Positions 26,768 to 35,300 of a stretch of DNA of 64,000 nucleotides are shown here, piece after piece. The notes under the pieces are model-generated. The model made no database searches. It saw only the letters and a program-made list of their open reading frames with translations, and was not told the origin of the DNA. How positions within the stretch are numbered: the stretch's first letter is position 1; every line of letters begins with the position of its first letter. Both the position numbers and the translations under genes were made by a program. Source of the stretch: Candidatus Bilophila faecipullorum (GTDB taxonomy: Bacteria > Desulfobacterota > Desulfovibrionia > Desulfovibrionales > Desulfovibrionaceae); contig CALVEZ010000003.1 in the NCBI GenBank assembly GCA_944326695.1, positions 1 to 64,000 on the forward strand. Reading direction: 5' to 3'.

Positions 26768-27613
26768 ATGGTAGAAAAGAAAGGAATGGGGAAGGCCGTG
26801 GGCCACGCGGTGCTCTGGTTCGGCATCGCCATCGTGCTCTTTCCCCTCTACATCGCGCTGGTCGCCACGAGCCACACCTACGACGTGCTCATCGGCTCCA
26901 CGCCCCTGTGGTTCGGCGGCGAATTCATCAAGAACTTCACCACGGTGCTCACCGAGGGCCTGAAAGCCTCGGGCGGCATCCCCGTGTGGGTGATGATGGC
27001 CAACAGCCTCGTCATGGCCCTCGGCATCGCCATAGGCAAGATCGCCATTTCCATCACGGCGGCCTACGCCATCGTCTACTTCCGCTTTCCGGGCCGCGAG
27101 CTGTGCTTCGTGCTCATCTTCATCACGCTCATGATGCCCGTGGAAGTGCGCATCGTACCCACCTTTCAGGTGGCGGCGAACCTGAATTTCATCGACAGCT
27201 ACATGGGGCTCGTCCTGCCGCTCATCGCCTCGGCCACGGCGACCTTCCTCTACCGCCAGATGTTCATGACCATCCCGGCGGAACTGCTTGAAGCGGCCCG
27301 CATCGACGGGGCCGGGCCGTGGCGCTTCTTCGTCGACGTGGTGCTGCCCCTCTCGCGCACCAACACGGCGGCCCTCTTCGTGGTGCTCTTCATCTACGGC
27401 TGGAATCAGTACCTCTGGCCCCTGCTCGTTACCAATCAGGAAAACATGTACACCATCGTGATGGGCATCCAGCGCATGGTGAACATCCCCGACGCCGTGC
27501 CGGAATGGAACCTGATCATGGCGGTCGCCCTGCTCGGGATGCTGCCGCCGCTCCTCGTCGTGCTCGGGATGCAGAAACTCTTTGTCCGTGGCCTCGTGGA
27601 AACCGAAAAATAG
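26768..27613 (+). CDS. ugpE: Ugp ABC transporter permease E
   Basis: This 281-residue permease partners UgpA. It has six predicted membrane segments and an EAA motif in ELLEAARIDGAGPWRFFVDV near residues 176-195. The motif WNQYLWPLLVTNQENMYTI near residue 218 is characteristic of UgpE and related sugar permeases. It starts at ATG 26768 (AAAAGGAACGCGGC) and lies between ugpA and ugpC with short gaps, so co-transcription is nearly certain. Confidence 0.92.
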   Translation: MVEKKGMGKAVGHAVLWFGIAIVLFPLYIALVATSHTYDVLIGSTPLWFGGEFIKNFTTVLTEGLKASGGIPVWVMMANSLVMALGIAIGKIAISITAAYAIVYFRFPGRELCFVLIFITLMMPVEVRIVPTFQVAANLNFIDSYMGLVLPLIASATATFLYRQMFMTIPAELLEAARIDGAGPWRFFVDVVLPLSRTNTAALFVVLFIYGWNQYLWPLLVTNQENMYTIVMGIQRMVNIPDAVPEWNLIMAVALLGMLPPLLVVLGMQKLFVRGLVETEK

Positions 27614-27636
27614 ATCGCTCTCAAGAGGATACCAGC

Positions 27637-28737
27637 ATGGCACGCGTCCAGCTCCAGAACGTGGAAAAGACCTTCAACAAGAACAAAGTCCTCAAGGGCA
27701 TCGACGTCGAGGTCCCGGACGGCTCCTTCATGGTCATGGTCGGGCCTTCGGGCTGCGGCAAGTCCACGGCCCTGCGCTGCATCGCCGGGCTTGAGGACGT
27801 CACGGGCGGCCGCATCCTCATCGGGGACGAGGATGTCACCCGCAAGGAACCCAAGGACCGCAACATCGCGATGGTGTTCCAGAACTATGCCCTTTATCCG
27901 CACATGAACGTCTTCGACAACATCACCTACGGCCTCAAGGTGCGCGGCATCCCGGCGGAGGAGCGCAAGCGCCGCGCCGAAGAAGCGGCCAGGCTCCTCG
28001 GGCTCGACGGTCTGCTTGAGCGGATGCCGAAGCAGCTTTCCGGCGGCCAGCGCCAGCGCGTGGCCATGGGCCGGGCCATCGTGCGCGAGCCGAGCGTCTT
28101 CCTCTTCGACGAGCCGCTCTCGAACCTTGACGCCAACCTCCGCAACCAGATGCGCATCGAACTGCGCCGCCTGCATCAGCGTCTGGCGACCACCAGCATC
28201 TACGTGACGCACGATCAGGTGGAAGCCATGACCCTTGCGGAAAAAATCCTCGTCCTCCGGGCCGGGAACATCGAGCAATACGGCACGCCGGACGACATCT
28301 ATCTCCATCCGGCCTCTGTCTTTGTGGCCCAGTTCATGGGCTCTCCCTCCATGAACATGATCCCCGCCACCACGGACGGCGAAAGGCTGCTCCTCCCCGA
28401 TGGGACGGCCCTCTCCGGCGTGACCGCCTCGGACATCCGCCTGTCCGCCGCGCCCTCCCGCGACGTGCTGGTGGGCCTGCGCTGCGAGGACCTGCTCCTC
28501 GATCCGGAAGGCGCGGTCCACGTCACCGTGGACATCATCGAAGCCCTCGGCCCGGACACGCTGGCCTACTGCCATCCCCTCGGCGGCAAGGCCGTCAACG
28601 GCGTCGCGGACCAGAGCGCGATCATCGTGCGTCTGCCCGGCACCCGCCGCCCCGCCCCGGGCGACGTCATCCGCCTCACCGTCCGCCCCGGACACGGGCA
28701 CGTCTTCGATCCCGTCAGCGGAGCGAGGTGTCTGTAG
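27637..28737 (+). CDS. ugpC: Ugp ABC transporter ATPase
   Basis: This 366-residue ATPase energises UgpAE. Walker A is GPSGCGKST, the signature is LSGGQRQRVAMGRAIVREP, Walker B is VFLFDEPLSNLD, and the switch histidine is in YVTHDQ. A C-terminal TOBE/OB regulatory domain from about residue 240 is typical of the MalK/UgpC group and may bind a regulator. ATG at 27637 follows AAGAGGAT. The operon ends at the perfect palindromic repeat (copy 4) a few bases after the stop. Confidence 0.94.
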   Translation: MARVQLQNVEKTFNKNKVLKGIDVEVPDGSFMVMVGPSGCGKSTALRCIAGLEDVTGGRILIGDEDVTRKEPKDRNIAMVFQNYALYPHMNVFDNITYGLKVRGIPAEERKRRAEEAARLLGLDGLLERMPKQLSGGQRQRVAMGRAIVREPSVFLFDEPLSNLDANLRNQMRIELRRLHQRLATTSIYVTHDQVEAMTLAEKILVLRAGNIEQYGTPDDIYLHPASVFVAQFMGSPSMNMIPATTDGERLLLPDGTALSGVTASDIRLSAAPSRDVLVGLRCEDLLLDPEGAVHVTVDIIEALGPDTLAYCHPLGGKAVNGVADQSAIIVRLPGTRRPAPGDVIRLTVRPGHGHVFDPVSGARCL

Positions 28738-28748
28738 GAGGAAAAGGC

Positions 28749-28850
28749 ATTGGGGAAGGGGAGGGGGAACCTTTCTAAGAAAGGTTCCCCCTCCCCTTCC
28801 CCAAACCCCATCCCCTCCCTCTCCAAAGATTTTCGACTTTATCGAATCCC
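28749..28850. repeat. ~110-bp intergenic palindromic element (copy 4, perfect stem)
   Basis: Bases 28750-28804 form a perfect 27-bp stem with a one-base loop, from TTGGGGAAGG to its complement. One arm is almost pure purine. The flank with CCAAAGATTTTCGACTTTATCG follows in two parts. It lies 12 bases after ugpC and probably forms the 3' end of the operon transcript. Confidence 0.9.
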
Positions 28851-29104
28851 TTTTCCCCGCTTTCCCTGTGGATGGAAAACGCGGAGGTATGGTATTGCTT
28901 CAAGATGACCCGGCGGGCGAAAGCGGACGCCGCTCTTCCGGCTTTGGAGCGCATCTTCAACGTCCATACCTGCTAAGCAGGGCGGCTTACACGCAGGCAA
29001 AAGAACGGCGAGGCGGCAAGATTCCTCACGGAAAAACGTCCTTCGGGAGCAAAGGCTGGGGGGTCACATTCCTTGCTCCCTAGGCTAAAAACTTCCGCTC
29101 TTTC

Positions 29105-29215
29105 TGAACTCCTGCGGCGCAACCTCCCCACTGGTCGAAAGTCTTTGGAAGTGGGGGTCCGGGGGAGGAACCTTTCTTCAGAAAGGTTCCTCCCCCGGTG
29201 CCTTCCTCCCCCTCC
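29105..29215. repeat. ~110-bp intergenic palindromic element (copy 5)
   Basis: This copy has the GCGCAACCTCCCCACTGG flank, then TCGAAAGTCTTTGGAAG, then a hairpin centred on CCTTTCTTCAGAAAGG. It faces the opposite way to copy 4, about 260 bases away, in the gap between ugpC and the AraC gene. Confidence 0.85.
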
Positions 29216-29293
29216 CCCCTTCTCCCCGATGAGCAACATCGTGCAAGACGTCCGGGCCTGAAAGGGGTAGATTGGCGCTTCACGGGGGAACAC

Positions 29294-30118
29294 ATGATCA
29301 AGGAAAGACGGAGCATCCACTACGACGCTGATCTGGCGACTGAAGCCTACTGGCTCCAGAACGTGCTGGAGCCATTCCCGAACCATTTCCACGACTACTA
29401 CCTGATCGGCTTCGTCGAGAAGGGCGTCCGTGAACTGGCCTGCGGGGGCGAGAAGTACATCACCCGGGAGGGCGATCTCTTCACCCTCAACCCGCACGAG
29501 CCGCACGGCTGCCGCTCCTACGACGGCAAACCCTTCCACTATCGGGGCATCGGCATCAAGCCGGAGGTCATGCGCCGGGCCATGTGCGAAATCACCGGAC
29601 AGGCCATGCTGCCCCGTTTCAGCGAACGCATCCTGCCGCAAAGCGAGTACGTCTGCCTGCTGCGCGAGCTTCATACGATGATCGTCGAAGAAAGCCGGGA
29701 ATTCCGCAAAGAAGAAGTTTTTTTGCTCTTTCTGGGCCAGTTGCTCAAGGACAACGCCGGGGAGACGCTGCCGGAAGAGACGCGGGACGAAACGGGCATC
29801 GGGGCCGTCTGCGCCTATCTCGAAGCGCACTACGCGGAGCCGGTAACGCTGGACGGGCTCGGGGACGTGGCCGGGCTCAGCAAATACCACCTTTTGCGCT
29901 CCTTCACGAAACAGAAGGGCATTTCACCCTATCGCTATCTGGAAACCCTGCGCATCGCAGAGGCCCGCAAACTCCTTGAGCGGGGCGTACCCCAAATCGA
30001 GGTTGCCCTTCAGACGGGCTTTGCGGATCAAAGCCATTTTTCCCGCTTCTTCAAGCGGCTCATCGGGGTCACGCCCCGCCAGTATTCGGAAATCTTCAAC
30101 GTCGGCAGACAGGCATGA
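29294..30118 (+). CDS. AraC-family transcriptional regulator
   Basis: This 274-residue regulator has an N-terminal cupin-type sensing domain (FPNHFHDYYLIGFVEKGVREL, LNPHEPHGCRSY) and a C-terminal AraC DNA-binding domain with two helix-turn-helix units (LDGLGDVAGLSKYHLLRSF, and IEVALQTGFADQSHFSRFFK). The start ATG at 29294 has GGGGGAA upstream. Longer frames would run into the repeat element. Its stop overlaps the start of the EamA exporter gene (ATGA), so it very likely controls that exporter. The ligand is unknown. Confidence 0.9.
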   Translation: MIKERRSIHYDADLATEAYWLQNVLEPFPNHFHDYYLIGFVEKGVRELACGGEKYITREGDLFTLNPHEPHGCRSYDGKPFHYRGIGIKPEVMRRAMCEITGQAMLPRFSERILPQSEYVCLLRELHTMIVEESREFRKEEVFLLFLGQLLKDNAGETLPEETRDETGIGAVCAYLEAHYAEPVTLDGLGDVAGLSKYHLLRSFTKQKGISPYRYLETLRIAEARKLLERGVPQIEVALQTGFADQSHFSRFFKRLIGVTPRQYSEIFNVGRQA

Positions 30119-30996
30119 AAAACGAAACCGTCCTCGGGCATATCCTCACCCTCCTGACCATCATCATCTGGGGGACCACCTTCGTTTCGACCAAGGTACT
30201 CCTGCGGGATTTCACGCCCATCGAAATCCTCTTCTTCCGCTTCACCCTCGGTTACCTTTCCCTGTGGCTCATCCGGCCCCGCCTTCCCAGCGCGGGCGAG
30301 CGCACCACGCGGCGTCAGGAAGTTTTTTTCGCGGCGGCGGGGCTCTGCGGCGTCACGCTCTATTTCTTGCTGGAAAACATCGCGCTGACCTATACCTTCG
30401 CCTCCAACGTGGGCGTCATCATCTCGGTGGCCCCTTTCTTCACCGCGTTGCTCGCAGCGTGGCTGCTTGACGGCGAGCCCCTGCGCAAACGCTTTTTCGT
30501 GGGTTTCGGCGCGGCGCTCACGGGCATCATCCTCATCGGCCTGAACGGGAATTTCGTGCTCCAGCTCCACCCCGCCGGGGACATCCTCGCGACGCTGGCC
30601 GCCGTCGTCTGGGCCTGCTATTCCATCCTCATGAAGAAAATCGGTGCCTTCCGCATCAATATGGTCGTGTGCACGCGCAAGGTCTTTTTCTACGGCCTCC
30701 TCTTCATGCTGCCCGCGCTCTTCATTTTCGACTGCCGCCTCGGGCTCGAACGCTTCGCCTCACCCGTCAACACCCTGAACATGCTCTATCTGGGCGTCGG
30801 CGCTTCCGCGATCTGTTTCGTCACGTGGAACTGGGCCGTCAGGATTCTCGGCGCGGTCAAGACCACCGTCTACATCTATCTCGTGCCCGTAGTCACGGTC
30901 GTCTCGTCCGTCATCATCCTCCACGAAACCATCACCCCCCTCGCCGTCGTCGGCACGGCCCTTACCCTCGCCGGGCTGGTCGTTTCTCAGAAGTAA
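30115..30996 (+). CDS. EamA/DMT-family transporter
   Basis: This 293-residue membrane protein has ten predicted helices in two EamA repeats. It starts ILTLLTIIIWGTTFVSTKVLL and the second repeat starts near LATLAAVVWACYSILMKK. Such proteins usually export amino acids or related metabolites. Its ATG overlaps the stop of the AraC regulator by four bases, indicating translational coupling. The substrate cannot be predicted. Confidence 0.88.
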   Translation: MKNETVLGHILTLLTIIIWGTTFVSTKVLLRDFTPIEILFFRFTLGYLSLWLIRPRLPSAGERTTRRQEVFFAAAGLCGVTLYFLLENIALTYTFASNVGVIISVAPFFTALLAAWLLDGEPLRKRFFVGFGAALTGIILIGLNGNFVLQLHPAGDILATLAAVVWACYSILMKKIGAFRINMVVCTRKVFFYGLLFMLPALFIFDCRLGLERFASPVNTLNMLYLGVGASAICFVTWNWAVRILGAVKTTVYIYLVPVVTVVSSVIILHETITPLAVVGTALTLAGLVVSQK

Positions 30997-31114
30997 AAAA
31001 GAGGCTTTTTCTTCAGGATTTTTTTACCTGTTAATATATGGTAATTATTGTTTATTTACTTTTTGATCATGCCGAAAGGCAACCGCTTCCTGGCCTTGTG
31101 GCCTTTGGCGGCGC

Positions 31115-31143
31115 TTGACATTAATTCGATATCAAACTAATAC
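31115..31143 (+). promoter_or_regulatory. Sigma70 promoter of the MarR gene
   Basis: TTGACA (31115-31120), 17 bases, then TAATAC (31138-31143) is close to consensus. The -10 ends only eight bases before the MarR ATG, so the transcript would be leaderless or nearly so. The operator at 31122-31139 fills the spacer. Confidence 0.75.
31122..31139 (+). promoter_or_regulatory. MarR operator 1
   Basis: The site TAATTCGATATCAAACTA is an imperfect dyad lying between the -35 and -10 of the MarR promoter. It matches, in reverse complement, the site at 31599 at 15 of 18 positions. This placement predicts autorepression. Confidence 0.65.
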
Positions 31144-31151
31144 TGCATTCC

Positions 31152-31571
31152 ATGACGTACAGCGCTATTTTCTCACATGCCAGCCGCCTGCGCGAGATGG
31201 GCAACCGTTTCATCCTTGCGGAACTGGGAAAAGCCGGACTCACCGATCTCGCCCCCAGCCACGGGGATGTTCTGGTGCACCTTCTGGCCTGCGAAACCTG
31301 CAATATGAGCGATCTCGCCAAGCGGATACGCCGGACCAAGTCCACCGTGACCACGCTGGTGGAAAAGCTGGAACGCAACGGCTATGTGGAGCGCCTGCCG
31401 GACCCCACGGATTCCCGGGGGGTGCTTGTACGTCTGACGGGCAAGGGCCGCGCCCTCGAACCCGCTTTCACGGCCATTTCCTCCGGCTTGCACGGGCTTC
31501 TCGCCCAGCGGCTGAGCGACGAGGAAGCGGCGCTTCTGGAACGCCTGCTCGCGAAGTGCATCAACGCCTGA
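31152..31571 (+). CDS. MarR-family transcriptional regulator
   Basis: This 139-residue winged-helix repressor has its recognition region in MSDLAKRIRRTKSTVTTLVEKLERNGYVERLPDP in two parts and the wing in DSRGVLVRLTGKG. There is no Shine-Dalgarno sequence before ATG 31152, and the promoter -10 ends eight bases before it, so a leaderless mRNA is likely. A later ATG at 31197 would cut off the first dimerisation helix. The same operator recurs before the cupin gene downstream, which it should also control. Confidence 0.88.
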   Translation: MTYSAIFSHASRLREMGNRFILAELGKAGLTDLAPSHGDVLVHLLACETCNMSDLAKRIRRTKSTVTTLVEKLERNGYVERLPDPTDSRGVLVRLTGKGRALEPAFTAISSGLHGLLAQRLSDEEAALLERLLAKCINA

Positions 31572-31598
31572 GCGGGCCGCCGTTTTTTCGAGGGCAAA

Positions 31599-31616
31599 TA
31601 GTTCGACATCTAATTA
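31599..31616 (-). promoter_or_regulatory. MarR operator 2, before the cupin gene
   Basis: Read on the minus strand the site is TAATTAGATGTCGAACTA, matching operator 1 at 15 of 18 bases. It lies 15 bases before the cupin start codon and partly overlaps its ribosome binding region. Confidence 0.65.
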
Positions 31617-31631
31617 AAAAGGAGAAACATC

Positions 31632-32015
31632 ATGGCCCACTACGCCTTGGCGCACATCGACCTCACGCAAAACCGCAGCGAACTGCACGATCTTCTGCAT
31701 CTGACGGGCGCGGAAGTTTCCTACAACGTCCTCCCCGCCGGGGCAGGCGTGCCTTTCGTCCATCGGCACACGCAAAACGAGGAAATCTATTTCATCCTTG
31801 AAGGGGAGGGAACGCTCTACATCGACGGCGAAGAGCTTCCCCTCAAGGCCGGAGACGTTTTCCGCATCGATCCGCAGGGAGAACGCTGCCTGCGCGCCGC
31901 GGACGGCGACGCCATGCGCTTCATCTGCATTCAGGCCAAGGCGGGCAGCCTTGAGGGTTTCACCATGAACGACGCCGCACTCACGCAACCAGACGCCAAA
32001 CCAAGCTGGCTGTAA
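31632..32015 (+). CDS. Small cupin-domain protein
   Basis: This 127-residue single-cupin protein shows the metal-binding motif 1 FVHRHTQNEEIYFILEGEG in GxHxHxxxxE style and the second motif around LKAGDVFRIDPQGERCLRA. It could be a metal-dependent isomerase, a dioxygenase-like enzyme or a small-molecule sensor; the substrate is unknown. It starts at ATG 31632 behind AAAAGGAG, 60 bases after the MarR gene and just after operator 2. It is the obvious target of that repressor. A terminator follows at 32096. Confidence 0.85.
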   Translation: MAHYALAHIDLTQNRSELHDLLHLTGAEVSYNVLPAGAGVPFVHRHTQNEEIYFILEGEGTLYIDGEELPLKAGDVFRIDPQGERCLRAADGDAMRFICIQAKAGSLEGFTMNDAALTQPDAKPSWL

Positions 32016-32095
32016 GCCCGCCTTCCATCGGGGAACGGCCACACGCGGAAAGGCGGTAGCTCACCCTGCGATGGAACCCGTGAATACGGGAAAAA

Positions 32096-32133
32096 ACAAG
32101 GGAGGCCCTTTCGCAAGAAAGGCTCTCCCTTGT
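32096..32133. terminator. Terminator after the cupin gene
   Basis: ACAAGGGAG and CTCCCTTGT pair, with CCTTTC and GAAAGG pairing inside around GCAA. A-rich sequence precedes it and TCTTGT follows. It lies between convergent genes and may serve both. Confidence 0.65.
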
Positions 32134-32259
32134 TCTTGTGGCCTGCCCACATCTTCCCGCGTATATCCACGCCTTGACCCTCTCAAGGGTCACGGTTTCC
32201 CCGGCAGAAAAATGTTTGGAACATCAACAAACAAGTTTTTTCTAAAATAGGCGGAACGC

Positions 32260-33252
32260 CTAGACCAGATACGCCTTGTTGACAACGCTCTTTGGTTCGC
32301 CCTTCATCCATCCGGCGATGTTTTCGGCCATGATACGGATGATGTTGCGGCGGGCGGCGAGGGTCGCCCACGCGATGTGGGGCGTCAGCAGCGTGTTGGG
32401 ACTTTGCAGCAGGGGGTTGTCCGCCTTGATGGGCTCCACGGACGCCACGTCCGCGCCGAGCCCGCCCAGCTTGCCGGAAGCGAGCGCCGCAGCTACGGCG
32501 GCCTCGTCGAGCAGGGGGCCGCGCGCGAGGTTGAGCAGGATCGCCCCGTCCTTCATCATCGCCAGCGTAGAGGCGTTGATGATGCCGCGCGTCTGGTCGG
32601 TCAGGGGGCAATGCAGGGACAGCACGTCCGACGCCCGGAACAGTTCGTCGCGCTCGACGAAATCGACCGGGTAGGACGCGGGCGCGGCGGAGGCGGCAGC
32701 TTCGGCGGCGGACTTGCGCGGCGAGGCGGCCATGACCTTCATGCCGAAAGCGTGGGCCAGTTCCCCTACCCGGTGCCCGATGGTCCCGAATCCGAGGATG
32801 CCCATGACCTTGCCGGTCAACTCAACCTGCGGCGTATCCCAGAAGCACCAGTCCGGCCCGGCGGCCCAGCGCCCGGCCCGGATGCCCGCGTCGTGCAGCG
32901 CGGTGCGGCGGCACAGTTCGAGCAGAAGGGCAAAGGCGTGCTGCGCCACGGCCTCGGTCCCGTAGTTGACCACGTTCATGACCGGAATGCCCCGCTTGCC
33001 CGCCTCCGCCACGTCAACCACGTCGTAGCCCGTGGCCACGACCCCGATGCAGCGCAGATCGGGCAGGGCCGCCAGCGTCTCGGCATTCAGGCGGGTCTTG
33101 TTGGTAATGAGGACTTCCGCGCCCCGGCTGCGCTCCAAAATGGCTTCGGACGGCGTGCGGTCGTAGACGGTCACGTCGCCAAGGGCCTCCAGCGAGGTCC
33201 ACGGATTGTCGCCGGGATTCAGGGTATAGCCGTCAAGGACCACAATTTTCAT
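32260..33252 (-). CDS. D-isomer-specific 2-hydroxyacid dehydrogenase (hydroxypyruvate/glycerate type)
   Basis: This 330-residue NAD(P)-dependent enzyme has the Rossmann motif GILGFGTIGHRVGELAHAFG and the catalytic Arg, Glu and His of the family (LNLARGPLLDEAAV and LTPHIAWATLAAR). It probably interconverts hydroxypyruvate and D-glycerate, because a glycerate 2-kinase gene lies divergently 344 bases away. ATG at 33252 gives the standard length. A longer frame extends upstream without homology. Glyoxylate or other 2-oxoacids remain possible substrates. Confidence 0.85.
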   Translation of the reverse strand: MKIVVLDGYTLNPGDNPWTSLEALGDVTVYDRTPSEAILERSRGAEVLITNKTRLNAETLAALPDLRCIGVVATGYDVVDVAEAGKRGIPVMNVVNYGTEAVAQHAFALLLELCRRTALHDAGIRAGRWAAGPDWCFWDTPQVELTGKVMGILGFGTIGHRVGELAHAFGMKVMAASPRKSAAEAAASAAPASYPVDFVERDELFRASDVLSLHCPLTDQTRGIINASTLAMMKDGAILLNLARGPLLDEAAVAAALASGKLGGLGADVASVEPIKADNPLLQSPNTLLTPHIAWATLAARRNIIRIMAENIAGWMKGEPKSVVNKAYLV

Positions 33253-33446
33253 GTCGCCGCTCCATGTTGAGGTGCAAAGGAGGGCAAACGATACCGGATG
33301 CCTTCGCCCTTTGACAAGAGGCCCCTCCCTGCGCCAAAAGAAAGGCTTCGGCAGCCTTTCCCGGTTGCCCCCCTTATCAAGGGCCATTCCCCATTCCCCT
33401 CAACCCCCTTTGCCGCACAGAGACCACCCTCACAAAAAAAGGGGAA

Positions 33447-33557
33447 CGCTTCCGAACAGGGATTCAATAAAGTCGAAAATCTTTGGAGAGGGAGGGATGG
33501 GGTTTGGGGAAGGGAGGGGGAACCTTTCTCTAGAAAGGTTCCCCCTCCCTTCCCCAC
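33447..33557. repeat. ~110-bp intergenic palindromic element (copy 6)
   Basis: GAACAGGGATTCAATAAAGTC begins the flank in two parts, then GGTTTGGGG, then a near-perfect hairpin centred on CCTTTCTCTAGAAAGG. It lies only 40 bases before the glycerate kinase start codon, unlike most copies, which sit at 3' ends. It may therefore influence that gene's leader. Confidence 0.88.
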
Positions 33558-33596
33558 TCTTCCCTCTTCCTTCCCCTCCACCCCCAAGGAGCCGTC

Positions 33597-34970
33597 ATGA
33601 ACGATCTTCCCGCCTGCTATCCCGTCCCTGTCCTGCGCCGCCTCACGGACGCGGCCCTGAGCGCCGTTTCCCCGGACGGAGCGGTGCTCCGCCACCTCCG
33701 TCTGGACGGCGACCGGCTCACGCTCATCGGAGAAGACGGTGAGACGGCATGGTCCGGCGACCTGCGCTCCTTCCGGCGCGTGCGCGTGCTCGGGGCGGGC
33801 AAGGGAGCCGCGCCCATGGCCGCCGCGCTGGAAAGCCTGCTCGGGGACCGCATCAGCGACGGCCTCATCGTAGTCAAATACGGGCACGACCTCCCGGAAG
33901 GCCAGAAAACACGCCGCATCCGCGTCCGCGAGGGCGGGCACCCCGTCCCGGACGAGGCGGGCGCGGCGGCGGCAGCCGAAATCGTGGACATGGCGCTCGA
34001 CTGCGGCCCGGACGATCTGATCCTCTGCGTGTTCACGGGCGGGGCCAGCGCGCTCACTCCGGCACTGCACCCCGACATTTCCCTGGAAGACATGCGGACG
34101 CTGACGAACCTGTTGCTGGAATGCGGCGCGACCATCCACGAGATCAATACGCTGCGCAAGCACCTTTCCCGCTTCAGCGGGGGCGGGCTCGCGGCGGCGG
34201 CCTGCCCTGCTACCGTACTCGGGCTGATCGTCTCGGACGTGGTGGGCGACGATCTCGACGTCATCGCCTCCGGCCCCACCGTACCGGATTCCTCCACCTT
34301 CGCGGACTGCCTGCGCGTCATCGAGAACTATGATCTGCGCTGGCGCCTGCCCGCCGCCGTCTGGACGCACGTCGAGAAAGGCTTGCAGGGCCGCACCCCG
34401 GACACGCCCAAGGCCGGGGACGCCGCTTTCGGCAAGGTGCGCAACGTGCTCGTGGCCTCGGTCCGGCAGGCGTTGGAGGCGGCCGCGCAGGAAGCGCAAG
34501 GCTGCGGCTTCAGGCCGCGCATCCTCACCACAACGCTCACGGGCGAGGCACGCGAAAAGGCACGCGATCTGGTGGACGAGGCGCGACGCACACAGGCGGC
34601 GCTCAGGCCCGGGGACGCGCCCGTCTGCCTCCTCGCCGGAGGGGAAACCACCGTGACCATACGCGGGAAAGGCAAGGGAGGCCGCAATCAGGAAATGGCC
34701 CTTGCCGCCACCCTCGCACTGGCGGATGATGAGGGCATCGACCTCGTCTGCGTGGGCACCGACGGCACGGACGGCCCCACCGACGCGGCGGGCGGCTTCG
34801 CTTTCAGCGGCGATCTCGCCCGTTTGCGCGCGCTCGGGCTGGAACCCCGGAAGCATCTGGACGGCAACGACAGCTACCCTCTCCTTCTGCGCGCCGGCAC
34901 GCTCCTGCGCACGGGGCCGACGCGCACCAATGTCATGGACGTGACCATCATCCTCGTCCGGCCCAAATAA
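33597..34970 (+). CDS. Glycerate 2-kinase (GckA/TtuD, MOFRL family)
   Basis: This 457-residue protein phosphorylates D-glycerate to 2-phosphoglycerate. It has the DUF4147 N-terminal domain (VLGAGKGAAPMAAALE, CVFTGGASALTPAL, LRKHLSRFSGGGLA) and the C-terminal MOFRL domain (LLAGGETTVTIRGKGKGGRNQE, then GTDGTDGPTDAAGG). The start ATG at 33597 follows AAGGAG. With the divergent dehydrogenase it forms a route from hydroxypyruvate or tartronate semialdehyde to glycolysis. Confidence 0.9.
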   Translation: MNDLPACYPVPVLRRLTDAALSAVSPDGAVLRHLRLDGDRLTLIGEDGETAWSGDLRSFRRVRVLGAGKGAAPMAAALESLLGDRISDGLIVVKYGHDLPEGQKTRRIRVREGGHPVPDEAGAAAAAEIVDMALDCGPDDLILCVFTGGASALTPALHPDISLEDMRTLTNLLLECGATIHEINTLRKHLSRFSGGGLAAAACPATVLGLIVSDVVGDDLDVIASGPTVPDSSTFADCLRVIENYDLRWRLPAAVWTHVEKGLQGRTPDTPKAGDAAFGKVRNVLVASVRQALEAAAQEAQGCGFRPRILTTTLTGEAREKARDLVDEARRTQAALRPGDAPVCLLAGGETTVTIRGKGKGGRNQEMALAATLALADDEGIDLVCVGTDGTDGPTDAAGGFAFSGDLARLRALGLEPRKHLDGNDSYPLLLRAGTLLRTGPTRTNVMDVTIILVRPK

Positions 34971-35300
34971 CAAAAACGTCAAAGCGATTCAGGCTTGATT
35001 TCAGGTATGTACAAGGCGACCAAAGCGGTGTAAGCGATTTCGCTACGGTCGGCGGGACGGTGGGTCGCTTCGGGTGTGCCCGCATGAAATCAGCCGCCGC
35101 AAAACCGTCTTTTCCAATCAGCCCGGTTGCACAGGGAAAGGCCATACGGACGGGCCCCGCCCCTTCGCTCTCCTGCGCCCGCTTGTTGGAAAATCCGGTT
35201 TTTCGCGGGGATTCTATGGGGGCCAAGGGACAAGCCGCCCGGTGTTTTTTCCGGCCGCAGGAGGGGGAACGTCCCCCGCAAGCCACAACGGAGAGGGAAC
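34971..35300. other. Intergenic region before cstA
   Basis: About 330 bases carry no gene or clear repeat. No convincing promoter was found by eye, although the cstA promoter should be here. A GGAGAGGGAAC ribosome binding site precedes the cstA ATG. Confidence 0.4.
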
